Source: Isoetes taiwanensis (lineage: Eukaryota; Streptophyta; Lycopodiopsida; Isoetales; Isoetaceae). From it: DNA of 64,000 nt. Position 1 is the stretch's first letter. Each line of letters opens with the position of its first letter. A program made the position numbers and the translations under genes. Below, one piece after another: positions 21,977-35,200 of this stretch. The notes beneath the pieces were generated by a model that was given only the letters and a program-made list of their open reading frames with translations, had not been told where the DNA came from and ran no database searches. The DNA is taken from assembly GCA_021234155.1 (NCBI GenBank), contig JAJEKV010000041.1, positions 8,008,917 through 8,072,916 on the forward strand, written 5' to 3'.

Positions 21977-22340
21977 GAAAGCTCTGTGGTGACTTTTTGA
22001 CAGTGCGCTCGTACTAGACTCTCTCTTGTAAGGTAGCCGTGGTACCTCCTTAAGACTATATATTTCCTCCTTCTAAACAGTATTTTTATTTAAAATTACC
22101 GTTTTAATTTGAATTTCAAAATTTCAAACTGACCATAATTATTCCGCCCGTCTCTTTTTATTATTATTCAACTTCCTTCGTCTGTTGTCCAAGGTTGATC
22201 CTTTCGGGGCCTTTCGGGGCCGATCAGTTTGGTAGCCGCTTGTCTGCATTGATTATGTATTTACGTGTCAGTATTTCGTCCTTCTATACTTCTGTACTTC
22301 TTTATCTCTGTATCTCTGTAGTTCTGTATTTCTGTGTTTC
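21977..22340. other. LINE-B upstream sequence
   Basis: No ORF. It contains a short tandem ctttcggggcctttcggggcc near 22201-22221. It probably belongs to the LINE 5' UTR. Confidence 0.4.
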
Positions 22341-22349
22341 CGTACATGT

Positions 22350-22830
22350 GTCATTTTGGTGAACTGGAACCATTTGGGGGCCGTGCCCGTGCTCTCCTGG
22401 TCTATGGCGGGGGTTAAACCCCTATGTCCATGATTTGCCCCCCTATCCATAGTGCCGACAATTTCGTCACCTGAGGTATTCTTCATACCCCGCTAGAAGT
22501 CATATGTTGTTCTCCAGATATTTTAGTGAGTTTTTAGTGGTCCGGGTTACCAGTTGGTGGGTCCAGCCCTCGCTATCCTGGTGTATGGCGGAGGCTTAGC
22601 CTCTGTCCCGTAACTTGCCCCGGGCCCACCTTTTTACTGCATTGTCGTGTAAACCGACAAATGAGGTATTCTTCATACCCCGCTAAAAGTCATATGCCGT
22701 TCTCCAAATGTTAACGAGTTTTTAGTGGTCCGGGTTACCAGTTGGTGGGTCTAGCCCTCGCTATTCTGGTGTACGGCGGAGGCCTAGCCTCTCTGTCCCG
22801 TAGCTTGCCCCGTCCACCTTTTACTCTGAG
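22350..22830 (-). repeat. ~190-bp tandem monomers upstream of LINE-B
   Basis: The anchor gaggtattcttcatacccc occurs at 22473 and 22663 (190 bp apart). The anchor gtttttagtggtccgggtta occurs at 22530 and 22718 (188 bp apart). A partial copy precedes the first. Given the LINE's orientation these lie in its 5' UTR, like the promoter monomers of some mammalian L1 elements. Confidence 0.75.
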
Positions 22831-23714
22831 GTTCTTTTGTTCTTTGTTTGTACCTTCATTGGTCCCGCTTTACCTTTACCCTTACGAGGCTTGTTCAGCA
22901 TGGCACAGTATCCTTGTCCTTTGCTTATCTGTCGCCCCTCATCTTGTATTTCCCTTGGCTTCGACATGTTCGCCACCCTTTTTGTTCTGATTCGATCTCT
23001 GTCGTGGTATGGTCCATCTCTCTAATTTTGCCTGGTATCTTTTCTATTCCATTGCCAAATGTATCCCGGTGTCGTCTATAATGCTTACTGACCTTGTATA
23101 TATCCGCTGGTGTAACTGGTCAACATTATACTCACCACATTGTTCCCCATTATGTTCTATGTTGTTAGAATCCGCAGTTTCCCATACCTTTGTTCATTGT
23201 CTCCGTGGGGTATGATACTTTAGATCAGAATCAATTCATCACTGAGGTAATTTAAGAATATACAATGAAGCTACTTTACCAGTGACAACCATTACTTCAG
23301 ATTTTCTTCATTCAAAAATTCTCTAAACAGAGATAATACATATGTATACATACATCATTGAAAATATTTGAAGCATTCAGTTATGTTTAATGCATGGATT
23401 TCTCTCAATCGGCATATTTCCTTTCTTCTGTTATACTGCATATTTATGCAGTATGCATAAATAGATGCATACTGCATCTATTTAATTCATTTAGACAATC
23501 CTGCTCAGCCGAGGGCTGTTACAGGTTACCCATCCTATTGACCGAGGTCATACGTAAAGCAAGAGCTAAAGATAATTGATTCAAAACAGAAGATGAGAAT
23601 AGAACTATTAGAAAGACAAAAAGATTCTAAGACTAAACTCTAAACTTATCCACCTTGGGCCTCTTCCATTTTCCCTTCTTCTCGCCTTCTCCTTGCTGCT
23701 TCATTTCATAGCTT
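22831..23714. other. non-coding, with adjacent palindromes
   Basis: No convincing gene. The notable structures are a near-perfect palindrome at 23433-23454 (ATACTGCATA...TATGCAGTAT) and an 11-bp perfect stem with 3-nt loop at 23459-23483 (AAATAGATGCA/TGCATCTATTT). Confidence 0.5.
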
Positions 23715-24197
23715 TTACTTCTTCTGCTTCTTTTCTGTTGAAGTCTCCCCAATATTCTTCACTTTTTCCAGGTTCCGGTGCATATATGCTTGACATAAAA
23801 AATCTACAGGGTTTTTCTCGCAACAAAAGATGCACACTTTGCCATAGTCGCCAATCATGAGGTTATGCTGGTATCTCTTTGCTTTTTGTATGGCTGCATG
23901 CATTTGCAGTCTATTGAAGCACTGCATTACTCGATCCAGATCCTGGCATCGGACCGTGTCATTCTTGTCTGAAAGAACCCCCAGAACATCCAGAAGGCTG
24001 AGACTATAACCTGAATCTTTCATCGCCTGTGCATGATAGATGCGGTCGCAGAACAAGCAGTGAACGCACCCACAGTTTATGCATGATCCTAAACCTTTAT
24101 CCAGGTAGGTGCAATCCGGATCGCAGATACACCATGGATTCAAGTCTTCAAGGTCCAGATTATGGGACCCCTGATCTCGGTCGCTTCCTATCCCCAT
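23715..24197 (-). CDS. cysteine-rich 160-aa ORF, unknown
   Basis: The ATG at 24197 (minus) opens MGIGSDRDQGSHNLDLEDLN. Residues ~22-55 carry a dense zinc-finger-like set (CICDPDC, then CINCGCVHCLFCDRIYH). A second cluster CIFCC lies near residue 122, and the C-terminus is Lys-rich. The Cys/His spacing resembles a RING- or PHD-like site but matches no family I can name. It lies upstream of LINE-B on the same strand, beyond the 190-bp monomers, so it could be an accessory ORF of an older LINE or an independent gene. Low certainty that it is expressed. Confidence 0.4.
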   Translation of the reverse strand: MGIGSDRDQGSHNLDLEDLNPWCICDPDCTYLDKGLGSCINCGCVHCLFCDRIYHAQAMKDSGYSLSLLDVLGVLSDKNDTVRCQDLDRVMQCFNRLQMHAAIQKAKRYQHNLMIGDYGKVCIFCCEKNPVDFLCQAYMHRNLEKVKNIGETSTEKKQKK

Positions 24198-27142
24198 CTT
24201 CTTCCCTGATAATCTTTTTCCCCTTATCCATCAAGAATTCCGGGGTCTGATGATGCTGCTGGTTCGGGCGCCGCACTGTAATCGGAGCTCAGAGAATTCA
24301 AAGGGCTGTGCGAGCTTGGAACAGTCGGAGCGCTCGGGAGCGGAACTTCACTACCCACCTTCTTCTTAATATATTCTTTAGGGTTACGAAATCTTTCCAT
24401 ATTCCCGCTTCTTTATTACGACCGTCTGTCTTAATTACCAGTCTTGTCTTCCTTATTTTCGTATGCGTGTACCGCCACCTGTCTGCTACCTGTTACCCTG
24501 ACCTCCGTACGATGTCCTCCCATAATCTATAATAATAATTATTATTACCTTATTACCCCCTCCCCCTAGGTCTGGTTCTTGTAATAATTACTATGGCCCA
24601 GTTAATAGGTATTAATTTCCCGTATTGTAATTTATGATTTATATATTCCCGTGTTTTCCCGTATTTTATCACGTCTCCACCATATGTATCCATTATCAGA
24701 TACTTTGCCCACCCACCATATTGAATTGTTATTATTTGTAACCTTTAAAGCTTAGTTCAAATGAGTAAGGATCATAGAATTTAAATTCATGAGAGCAAAT
24801 ACGTGGCTAACTAGCTAAATAGACGGGTAAGTAAATAAATAAATGTCATCCTCATCCCCTAAAAATAAGTTAATTAAAATAAATTAATTAAATACAGATC
24901 GTTTTAACGGCTCTGTATTTTGAAATCACCGGACGCCAAAGTTCCAATTTCCCTTTCGCCCATATTTCTCTGTGTTCTCCTGGTATTTCGATCTCCCTGT
25001 TCATGATCATTCTATAATCCTTGGAGCCCGGTGGTGCTCCTTGCTGCAATCCGCTATTATGTTTTATTTTCGACAAATTGTCTTGATAAATGTTATGAGA
25101 TATTTATCCCCCGGTGATCAAAAACCTTTCTTTCCCCGGACTCACAGTTACGACATCACTATCTATGAATTTACAACATCCATATATATGATTTGAACGA
25201 ATACTTGCATGAGTGTGTACACCTACCTGGCATCGGCCACCCTGTTAAGACATCGCCCATCGCCCATCGCCCATGTCAACTTCTATATGTCAACTTGACC
25301 AAACCATGGAAAGATAAAAGAACCTCCATGAACCAGCATAAGAAAATGAAAGAGAAAAGATGGAAATACAGGAGGAAGAGATCAAAAACCTTAGACTGAG
25401 CAAGAACAATATCATTACTATTCGCTGCCTTGTGAAGTAGCATTTGTTGTTCACTGTTCTTCTCCAGCAAATATGTTATGCTTGCTAGCTTAAAGTTCTC
25501 AGACTAGCAAATTTTTCTCAACTTAATGAATTGGTTCTTCAATCCATGTCTTGAGCAAAACTATTTTATGCAATATCGTCTTTACAAAACAGAAGCCCTG
25601 AAATTTGTGCAAAACATAAGATGTTTAAGATGAAATGACAATTGTAGATCAAGTTACAAAGACAAACATAGTTTATAGAAACCAAAAGAGAGAAAGTTAC
25701 CATAACTGCAAGCAGGTCTGCAAAAGTGTATTAAAAAAAGGGAAACTAAAAATAGGCCAACCACTTAAGGAACAGTTGGTGTGCTATTATTTCCCAAATC
25801 CCATGCTGACTGCAAATGAATAGGCATGTACTTGGCTACAGAAATAAACCATAGCAATATATATCCTGGACTGGTTGGTCTATAAAGTTTGGAGCTTCAA
25901 AACAAATAATCATGGCAACATATGTTTCTAAAGAGGGCTGAGATGTTCCTTAAGATGTTTCTTTTACTAATAAGAGTTGAGAGAAATACAATTGCTTTAG
26001 AATGCTCATTTATTGCCATGAAAATTGAGAGCCACAACGGATAGATGAAATGGAGCTTAAGATGAAATGATAAATGTAGATCAGGCTACATGAGATCAAT
26101 ATAGTTTACAAAAATTAAAAGGATAGGAAGTTAACATAGTTGCACGTGGATCAACAAACAAATTTGTATAGAAAAGGAGGAAACTAAAAAGTGAAAAGTG
26201 CATGCTCATCAAACTAAGCTATTTTGCTTTAACTAAGCTATTTTGCTTGAATAGACAATAATGATCCAGAGATATCCTCTGTACATGACTACAAGTGGTC
26301 ATGTTTGATGCTTCAATAATCAAATATATGTTAGTGATCTAGGTAAATACAATACTTAATTTGTTATCTCATGGCAAGGATGGCTATTTTGGCTAAAAAA
26401 TATAAAAATATTGAATATGAGATATGTGAAAATTGTGGTGATCATATACAATAGTCGATTTAGGGTTTTATCTAAGGGTTTGCTAGTGTTTTAGGGACCC
26501 AAAAATCCTTACTACTACATAAGGTTTCGAAAGTGACATTTAGAATACATGTGCATAATATGCACAAAGTGGCATTTAGAATACATGTGAAGCAAAAATA
26601 TTGCCAATGGATAGAAAATTTATATGCCTATGCAAATACAAATTTATCCTTTTTAGGGTACACGTCTGAGGCTTTGCTCAACGGCGCCAGAATGGTCGCC
26701 CAAAAGAATTCTATTCTATTCTATAGAATAGAATCAAAAAGGGCTAAGCCATTTCGATTCTGAAATAGAGGCAAGGTCGGCTACAGATTTGCCGGCATGC
26801 ACAGACTAGAAATCGATTTGCTATTCACAATCCAAAACAGGCCGATTTGGCTTATACTGTGGACGATTTGGCTTATACAAGCCTAAAAGGCATTTTCGGA
26901 TTTGCCATCTGTTGGATTCTGGGAACAAACTCCCCATGAGCTTGGTCGGCAGAGCTTGGTTCTTGATCCGGATTCAGCAAAAAATGAAAGCCATACATTT
27001 TATTGAAGGTGGAACTTGCCGATTTGCTCTAAGAAGCAGTTATTACCATGGATTTGCTCTGAGTTGGAGCTTTACAGGTATTTTTTACTCTGGCATTAAT
27101 AGCTAAGATAGAAATCATGTTTGTTACAGCCATATCATAACA
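24198..27142. other. AT-rich non-coding DNA
   Basis: No supportable gene. Two diverged copies of a ~140-bp block occur at about 25622-25760 and 26046-26190 (agatgaaatga...gtagatca...agtttata). A palindrome of attctattctatagaatagaat lies near 26713-26735. Confidence 0.5.
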
Positions 27143-28876
27143 GCATATGGTGGCTCTATTTGGCTTTATTATGCTTATTCTGATACAAACTTTTGGCTCT
27201 ATTATGCTTAATTTGTATCAAAAGCCTAGCTACGAAATGATTAAGGATGTGGACTGCGGGTTAAAACTAGCATTGGCTTTCCAACAGTGATCAAAATGAA
27301 GTATGGATTTGCTGTGACTAGTCTGCCTTGTTTTATTCTGAAAAGTTGAGCATAAATCATGGCTATGATTTGTGCTATAACAGATTTAAATTCTTTCTAA
27401 CTTATTGGAAAAAATCATGTTGCATTTGCCAGTCAATGCATTTGCCAGCCACAAAGATGCATGTGGACATGGCAAACGCAAATAGAGACTGAACCAAGGT
27501 TTGGATTTGCATTTATCTTTTAACCTTGATGCATTCTAGAATGTTTAGCCGAATTTGTGCTATGATTTCTGCTACTGCATCTTTTTCAGCTCATTGGATA
27601 TGGCATCATTCGAATATGTGGATGCCTAGGCTCGGCTTCAAATAAGTGGAAGCTTTGGCTCAACTTCGAATTGGTGGAGGCGACTATAGCAAATAATCAA
27701 TCACGAATTTATGAGACATGCTGGATATAAATCAGGTTAGAAAAGTCCATGTGATCCCTGTTTCCAGAGGTTCTTTATGCTGCCTTAATGTATGAAAATG
27801 AAAAGGTATAGCGGTTTTTATTATTCTGACATTTCTGAACAAAAATATGATTTCACATTGAGTGATTTGAACTTGAATAAGAGAGGCCAATATGATGGCA
27901 CATGTTATAAGCGTGGTTCCCCTTTCAATCAATTTATCTAGGTGTTCCATTTGCTGACAATTAGCCTTACATTGAAGAGAGGCTTCGGTTAATTTTGGTT
28001 GCAAGTGCATCTAGATACTTCAACTTTATGCATATGTAGGGCTGTTTTTCCATGAAAGGGAGTGCAATTTCTTTTTTTCAGGACCAAGTTTTAGACAATT
28101 AAACTTGGATTGCATTTGTAAACACTAAAGTTTGAAATTGTCATATATATTACAACATGTTCATACATGCAGTGCATAAAGTATAGAAGTTTGTTAAATA
28201 TGTAACAAATCTTAGTGCAGCTATCTGGATTTGTGAAGAATCTCAGTTATAATTCCATTTCTCTTTCTTGTTATTGCTTTCTCAGGGCAAAAGGATACAA
28301 TTGGTGATCAGCAATAAGCTGAGAGACCCAATGTACCTTTTGGCCCTTGCATCGTTACCGGGATTACTGCTAATGTTTGCATGATTGGCTGCAGGTACGG
28401 GTTCTCTCCTCCTATTGTCTCTTTTTTGCTTTTCAGGGTTTGCTTTAACTTGAAAGAGGATGGATTATGGAAATGAAGATGCTGGCTAAAGGAGCCTTGG
28501 AGCGATAAATGATAACATTTCTGGAATTTTATTGTCATGGACCATAGAGTTTTTCAGTCGCACTGCATGCTACTATGCCTTTACATGGATAAGTATAAGG
28601 GTTGCTTTCATGCATATCTTTACAGTTGTATCTATATTTGAATAGCTTAACAATTGCCAAGTCTTGGGCATTATTTGTAAGCTTTATAGTTCATAGCCAC
28701 AGAATTCAAGTTGATGCTGTAGTAGATGACTCATTTCTTAAGACTTTGATGAGTAAATAATGATCTTCAGATTAAATTACTTAGGCTTTGGGTAAAGAGG
28801 TACTAGTCTAGACTGGCTTGCTCAGTCTGGATAGTAGGATGATAATACTGCCAAGGGATTGACCGAGGTAGATGTT
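27143..28876. repeat. 1.73-kb direct repeat, copy A
   Basis: It starts gcatatggtggctctatttgg and ends gaggtagatgtt. It is near-identical to 28977-30721, with small indels. No protein-coding ORF is recognised. Confidence 0.9.
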
Positions 28877-28975
28877 TCTGGACCATTTGCTGATTTTCAA
28901 CATCCAATAGAGAGATTATATACTTGAAGATATGGCCAAGACTTTCTTCCAGAACTTGGCATTACTATACAAGAA
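28877..28975 (+). repeat. 99-bp inverted repeat, left copy
   Basis: This spacer between direct repeats A and B is identical, in reverse complement, to 33950-34048. It ends at the exact boundary of copy B. On the plus strand it reads like a copia gag fragment (RYGQDFLPELGITIQE). Confidence 0.9.
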
Positions 28976-28976
28976 T

Positions 28977-30721
28977 GCATATGGTGGCTCTATTTGGCTT
29001 TATTATGCTTATTTTGATACAAACTTTTGGCTCTATTATGCTTATTCTGATACAAGCTCGAAATGATCTGTACCAAAAGCCTAGCTACGAAATGATTAAG
29101 GATGTGGACTGCGACTTAAAACTAGCATTGGCTTTCCAACAGTGATCAAAATGAAGTATGGATTTGCTGTGGCTAGTCTGCCTTGTTTATTCTGAAAAGT
29201 TGAGCATAAATCATGGGGGTGATTTGTGCTATAACAGATATTTAAATTCTTTCTAACTTATTGAAAAAAATCATGTTGCATTTGCCAGTCAATGCATTTG
29301 CCAGCCACAAAGATGCATGTGCACATGGCAAACGCAAATAGAGACTGAACCAAGGTTTGGATTTGCATTTATCTTTTAACCTTGATGCATTCTAGAATGT
29401 TTAGCAGAATTTATGCTATGATTTCTGCTACTGCATCTTTTTCAGCTCATTGGATATGGCATCATTCGAATATGTGGATGCCTAGGCTCGGCTTCAAATA
29501 AGTGGAAGCTTTGGCTCAACTTCGAATTGGTGGAGGCGGCTATAGCAAATAATCAATCATAAATTTATGAGACATGCTGGATATAAATCAGGTTAGAAAA
29601 GTCCATGTGATCCCTGTCTCTAGAGGTTCTTTATGCTGCCTTAATGTATGAAAATGCAAAGGTATAGCGGTTTTTATTATTCTGACATTTCTGAACAAAA
29701 ATATGATTTCACATTGAGTGATTTGAACTTGAATAAGAGAGGCCAATATGATGGCACATGTTATAAGCGTGGTTCCCCTTTCAATCAATTTATCTAGGTG
29801 TTCCATTTGCTGACAATTGGCCTTACATTGAAGAGAGGCTTCGGTTAATTTTGGTTGCAAGTGCATCTAGATACTTCAACTTTATGCATATGTAGGGCTG
29901 TTTTTCCATGAAAGGGAGTGCAGTTTCTTTTTTTTCAGGACCAAGTTTTAGACAATTAAAGTTGGATTGCATTTGTAAACACTAACGTTTGAAATTGTCA
30001 TATATATTACAACATGTTCATACATGCAGTGCATAAAGTATAGAAGTTTGTTAAATATGTAACAAATCTTAGTGCAGCTATCTGGATTTGTGAAGAATCT
30101 CAGTTATAATTCCATTTCTCTTTCTTGTTATTGCTTTCTCAGGGCAAAAGGATACAATTGTTGATCAGCGATAAGCTGAGAGACCCAATGTACCTTTTGG
30201 CCCTTGCATCATTACCAGGATTACTGCTAACGTTTGCATGATTGGCTGCAGGTACGGGTTCTCTCCTCCTATTGTCTCTTTTTTGCTTTTCAGGGTTTGC
30301 TTTAGCTTGAAAGAGGATGGATTATGGAAATGAAGATGCTGGCTAAAGGAGCCTTGGAGCGATAAATGATAACATTTCTGGAATTTTATTGTCATGGACC
30401 ATAGAGCTTTTCAGTCGCACTGCATGCTACTGGATAAGTATAAGGGTTGCTTTCATGCACATCTTTACAGTTGTATCTATATTTGAATGGCTTAACAATT
30501 GCCAAGTCTTGGGCATTATTTGTAAGCTTTATAGTTCATAGCCACAGAATTCAAGTTGATGTTGTAGTAGACGACTCATTTCTTAAGACTTTGATGAGTA
30601 AATAATGATCTTCAGATTAAATTACTTAGGCTTTGGGTAAAGAGGTACTAGTCTAGACTGGCTTGCTTAGTCTGGATAGTAGGATGATAATACTGCCAAG
30701 GGATTGACCGAGGTAGATGTT
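28977..30721. repeat. 1.73-kb direct repeat, copy B
   Basis: Second copy of 27143-28876, with a short extra segment near 29040-29070. It ends shortly before the (AT)n tract. Confidence 0.9.
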
Positions 30722-30745
30722 GGTCTAGCGTATGCTAGTTGAAAC

Positions 30746-31768
<1,023 letters not shown>

Positions 31769-31771
31769 TAA

Positions 31772-31951
31772 GGGTGCTTTCCCATGGGAAGAAAACCTCC
31801 AGGTTTCCTGAACGTCTGGTCTCCTATTCTGATGTTCCCATGAGCTAAGAACCTAAATGGCTGAGGTGAAGAACCTCATTTGGAAAGTAATCCCGACGAT
31901 TACTTTTGGACTGGGTCTGACCTCATCCAGGTCGTCCATGGGAAAGCACCC
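31772..31951. mobile_element. Tourist-like (PIF/Harbinger) MITE
   Basis: 180 bp bounded by the inverted termini GGGTGCTTTCCCATGG and CCATGGGAAAGCACCC. It is flanked by a TAA direct repeat (31769-31771 and 31952-31954), the 3-bp target duplication of PIF/Harbinger elements. It lies 5 bp before the first possible start codon of the ATXR2-like gene. Confidence 0.85.
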
Positions 31952-31956
31952 TAACC

Positions 31957-32286
31957 ATGATAAACCAGGACGCTCCTACTACACGGCCAACGACACCTAA
32001 CGCCGATGGACGGCAGGCAAGTCATCTTCTCACGATGACCAACGCAGCTGCTCAAATCAACATCAGCCGTCCAAACAGCCCTTCAAACCAATCTCCGCTG
32101 TCCAAACGAAAAACCAGCCCATCATCCAAAAGTACCCATGATATTTTCTCTTCCAAAGCTCCAAGCCTGATGGACGGAGAAAATAGCGAAATAGATAGCA
32201 TCCTCTTAGAGCTAGAAGCTTTCGACATATCACATGCTGACAAGACTGCGGTCTTATTAGCATCTCCAACCCCTCAAGCAATCCAG
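31957..32286 (+). CDS. ATXR2: ATXR2-like exon 1
   Basis: 110 codons ending ...SPTPQAIQ before a gtagat donor, phase 0. The first ~71 residues are Ser/Pro/Asn-rich and unlike ATXR2. MDGENSEID at 32170 is an alternative start. Confidence 0.75.
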
Positions 32287-35200
32287 GTAGATATTTCTAC
32301 CATGACGTCGGGTTTTATATTTTTCTGCTTTATAATGGCGTCTGATCACCGATTATGATAGGCGTATTATGATGCATTAATAAGCTCAGCTGGTGGTGGC
32401 CTAAAAGTTCAGCTTACCACAGACATGGGTAAAGGTAAACTATGGACAGTTCGAAAAGGGGCTGAGAATGATGCACTTTTGTTTCCTGCTTATTCGCGTT
32501 AACATAGTTTTTAGTACTTCCATGTTTAAACTGCACTGACAGCCAAAAATTGGGGCATTTTATTCTCATCTATGGTGGGAAACAAATCCACTAATTTGAT
32601 CCCGAAAAAATGGGGACCACGATCTACTAAGGTTGCAACTTATCAAGATCAGGGTGGGGTTGCATCTGGCATGGCCATGATGATGCCATTAGAAAACATG
32701 CATCTAGTGTAATGGGCATTTTCATTGTGGATTCTGTTACCATTAGGGAATGTTAGTTGTCCTATGAAAGGATTAAGCCATGTGAGGGAAGATAAAAGAA
32801 AATTCTACGCTTTAGTTATTATTGAAGAAAAAGACTTCTTGGTATTTCAAAACCAAAAAATAATATTGCCTCATATTGCACCTTCATTTTGCAGGTGTGT
32901 TTGCTGACAGAGATTTTGAGGCAGAAGAGGTGATTCTGCAGGAAACCAAACTTGTTGGAATGCAACACCTTGCGAACAAGGTCTGAGCATCAATGTGATT
33001 CTCTCTGAATGTTTCAGCTTGACTAACAAGAATTCAACTAACTCTCCTTCAAACTGAAGTTTTCCCTAAACTGGTTAGAATGAAAATCCCATATGCTGAT
33101 GTCTCTAGTATGATAGAAATAATTAAGCCCAAAAAACACGGCAGCCTCTACCCAATAACAGTGTATGAGGCAATTAATAACTCTCCTTGAGATTCATCTA
33201 TATGCTTGGATGTAACTAATGCTTGGATGCTTGAATGTAACGGATGCTTGAATGTAACTAAGCTGCAAATACGACATCAATATCCCTTCATTGATACTTT
33301 GCTTCATCTGTATAAAAACTGAACCTGTGAGAGGTTTAATCAGTCCATCTGCTCGTTGCCTTGAAGTGGTGCAGTATTCCAGATTGAGAACTTTGTTTTG
33401 TAGTGGCTTTCTTACAAAGCATACTGGCAAATTGTAATGCTGATATTTGAAATCCTTTATAACATCTATTGCCGCTGAATTGTCAACTTTACTGACCTAA
33501 TTAAAAGCTGCAAGTCTTGAAACAAGTGAAGAAGCCATAACATTTCCCAAGTGCCAGTAGTAAGAGCTTTGAGTTCAGCCTTAATTGTGCTTATGCCCAT
33601 GTAATTGCACTGGTTCCAAATAGAGAGACAAATCTATTGTGGATCTTCAATAGTCAAAATCAGTCCCTGCATGATCTGCATGCATCTGTATATCATACTA
33701 GGCCTGGGTGCTCCTGTTTGTGATGGACAATAACTTCATGCATAGTTACCCTTTAGATAAGCTAGGATTATTTTAACAGCTGTCCAGTGAGTCTATGTGC
33801 CATAGAATGGTTCGTATGATTTGCATAAGCAATTGAAGCACGTTTTGGCTTTCTGCCCTGCTACAGTATCTGCTACAAAAACAGATTATGAAGGAATGAT
33901 CAAACGCAAAAAGAGCATTTGAATGTAAGATTAGAGAGAGATGCTGAATTTCTTGTATAGTAATGCCAAGTTCTGGAAGAAAGTCTTGGCCATATCTTCA
34001 AGTATATAATCTCTCTATTGGATGTTGAAAATCAGCAAATGGTCCAGATGACATTGATCCACCACCCAAAACAGTCGTTTTCTTCACCTCTTCGCTTATC
34101 AAGAGGGCAATACAGGGAAGCAGGAGATTGTGAAGGGCTTTACATGGGGCAAAGACTTTAGCACTAGTAATTACATATCATTTTAATGAAGCTATTCGTG
34201 TTGGCTTTCCCAAGGTATGGTCCAATAATGTTATTAGACCTGTTCATAAAGCAGGTGATCCTATGGATCCATCAAACCATTGTCTAATCATTATTGGGCA
34301 TGTAATGATAAAGGTATATGGATCTGCATTAGAAATGGTTCTCAGTGATTATGCATAGAAGGATATGTTTAGAGCTAAGGGTCAGGCTGGTTTCAGAAAG
34401 AATTTCTCGATTATTGACCATATCTTCACTCTGAGGGCAATTATTGAAGAAGCGAAGGCCAAGAAGGGTTAGGTATATTGCTGTTTGTTGATTTCCAGAT
34501 GGTTCTGAGGAAGATTGTTGCAGAGGCTCCATGCATTAGGCCTCCCTTATGGGCTGTGTTATCTCTGTATGAGATCATTGCTGGCCACGTAAAAATTGAT
34601 GGGGCATTGGTTGGAAGAAGTGTGCAGCATCATTGGAATTAAGCAGGGCTGCCCTTTTTTCCCTACTTTATTTGGCCTTTACATTTGATGAGCTGGAGAC
34701 TTTTGTGCATACCTTGGGTGGAGAAGGCTCCATGCTTGCACAACAATGCATTCCTGCTAGATGCATGAAACCCTACTCTAACTCTTCAACAAGATATGAC
34801 TGGACCAGTTGACTCCACATCCTCAGGTCATCTGGAGCTGAAGATATGACTGAATATGAATAGGATGAAGACTCTGCAAGGATAGAATGAGATAGACGAT
34901 CTAGCTAGTCTAGTGAGTGAACTCTGAATGAAAAACAATGAAGCGTGACTATGGCTTTATAGGAGAGCCATGTCAGCAACACCTAGGTGGCATGCCTAGT
35001 CATCTATGAATAGTGACACGTGACATGTGTCTTGATAACATCCCCCCTGATGACTAGCAGGATGACTAGCAGGACTGAACTGAAAAAAAACAGAAACAGA
35101 GAACAAACAAAAAAACCTCATGAGGGAGAGGCTTTAGAGAAAAGAAATACTATGATCCCCCCTGAGAATGAGCATGGGGCAGAACATGCAAGAGCTGCTT

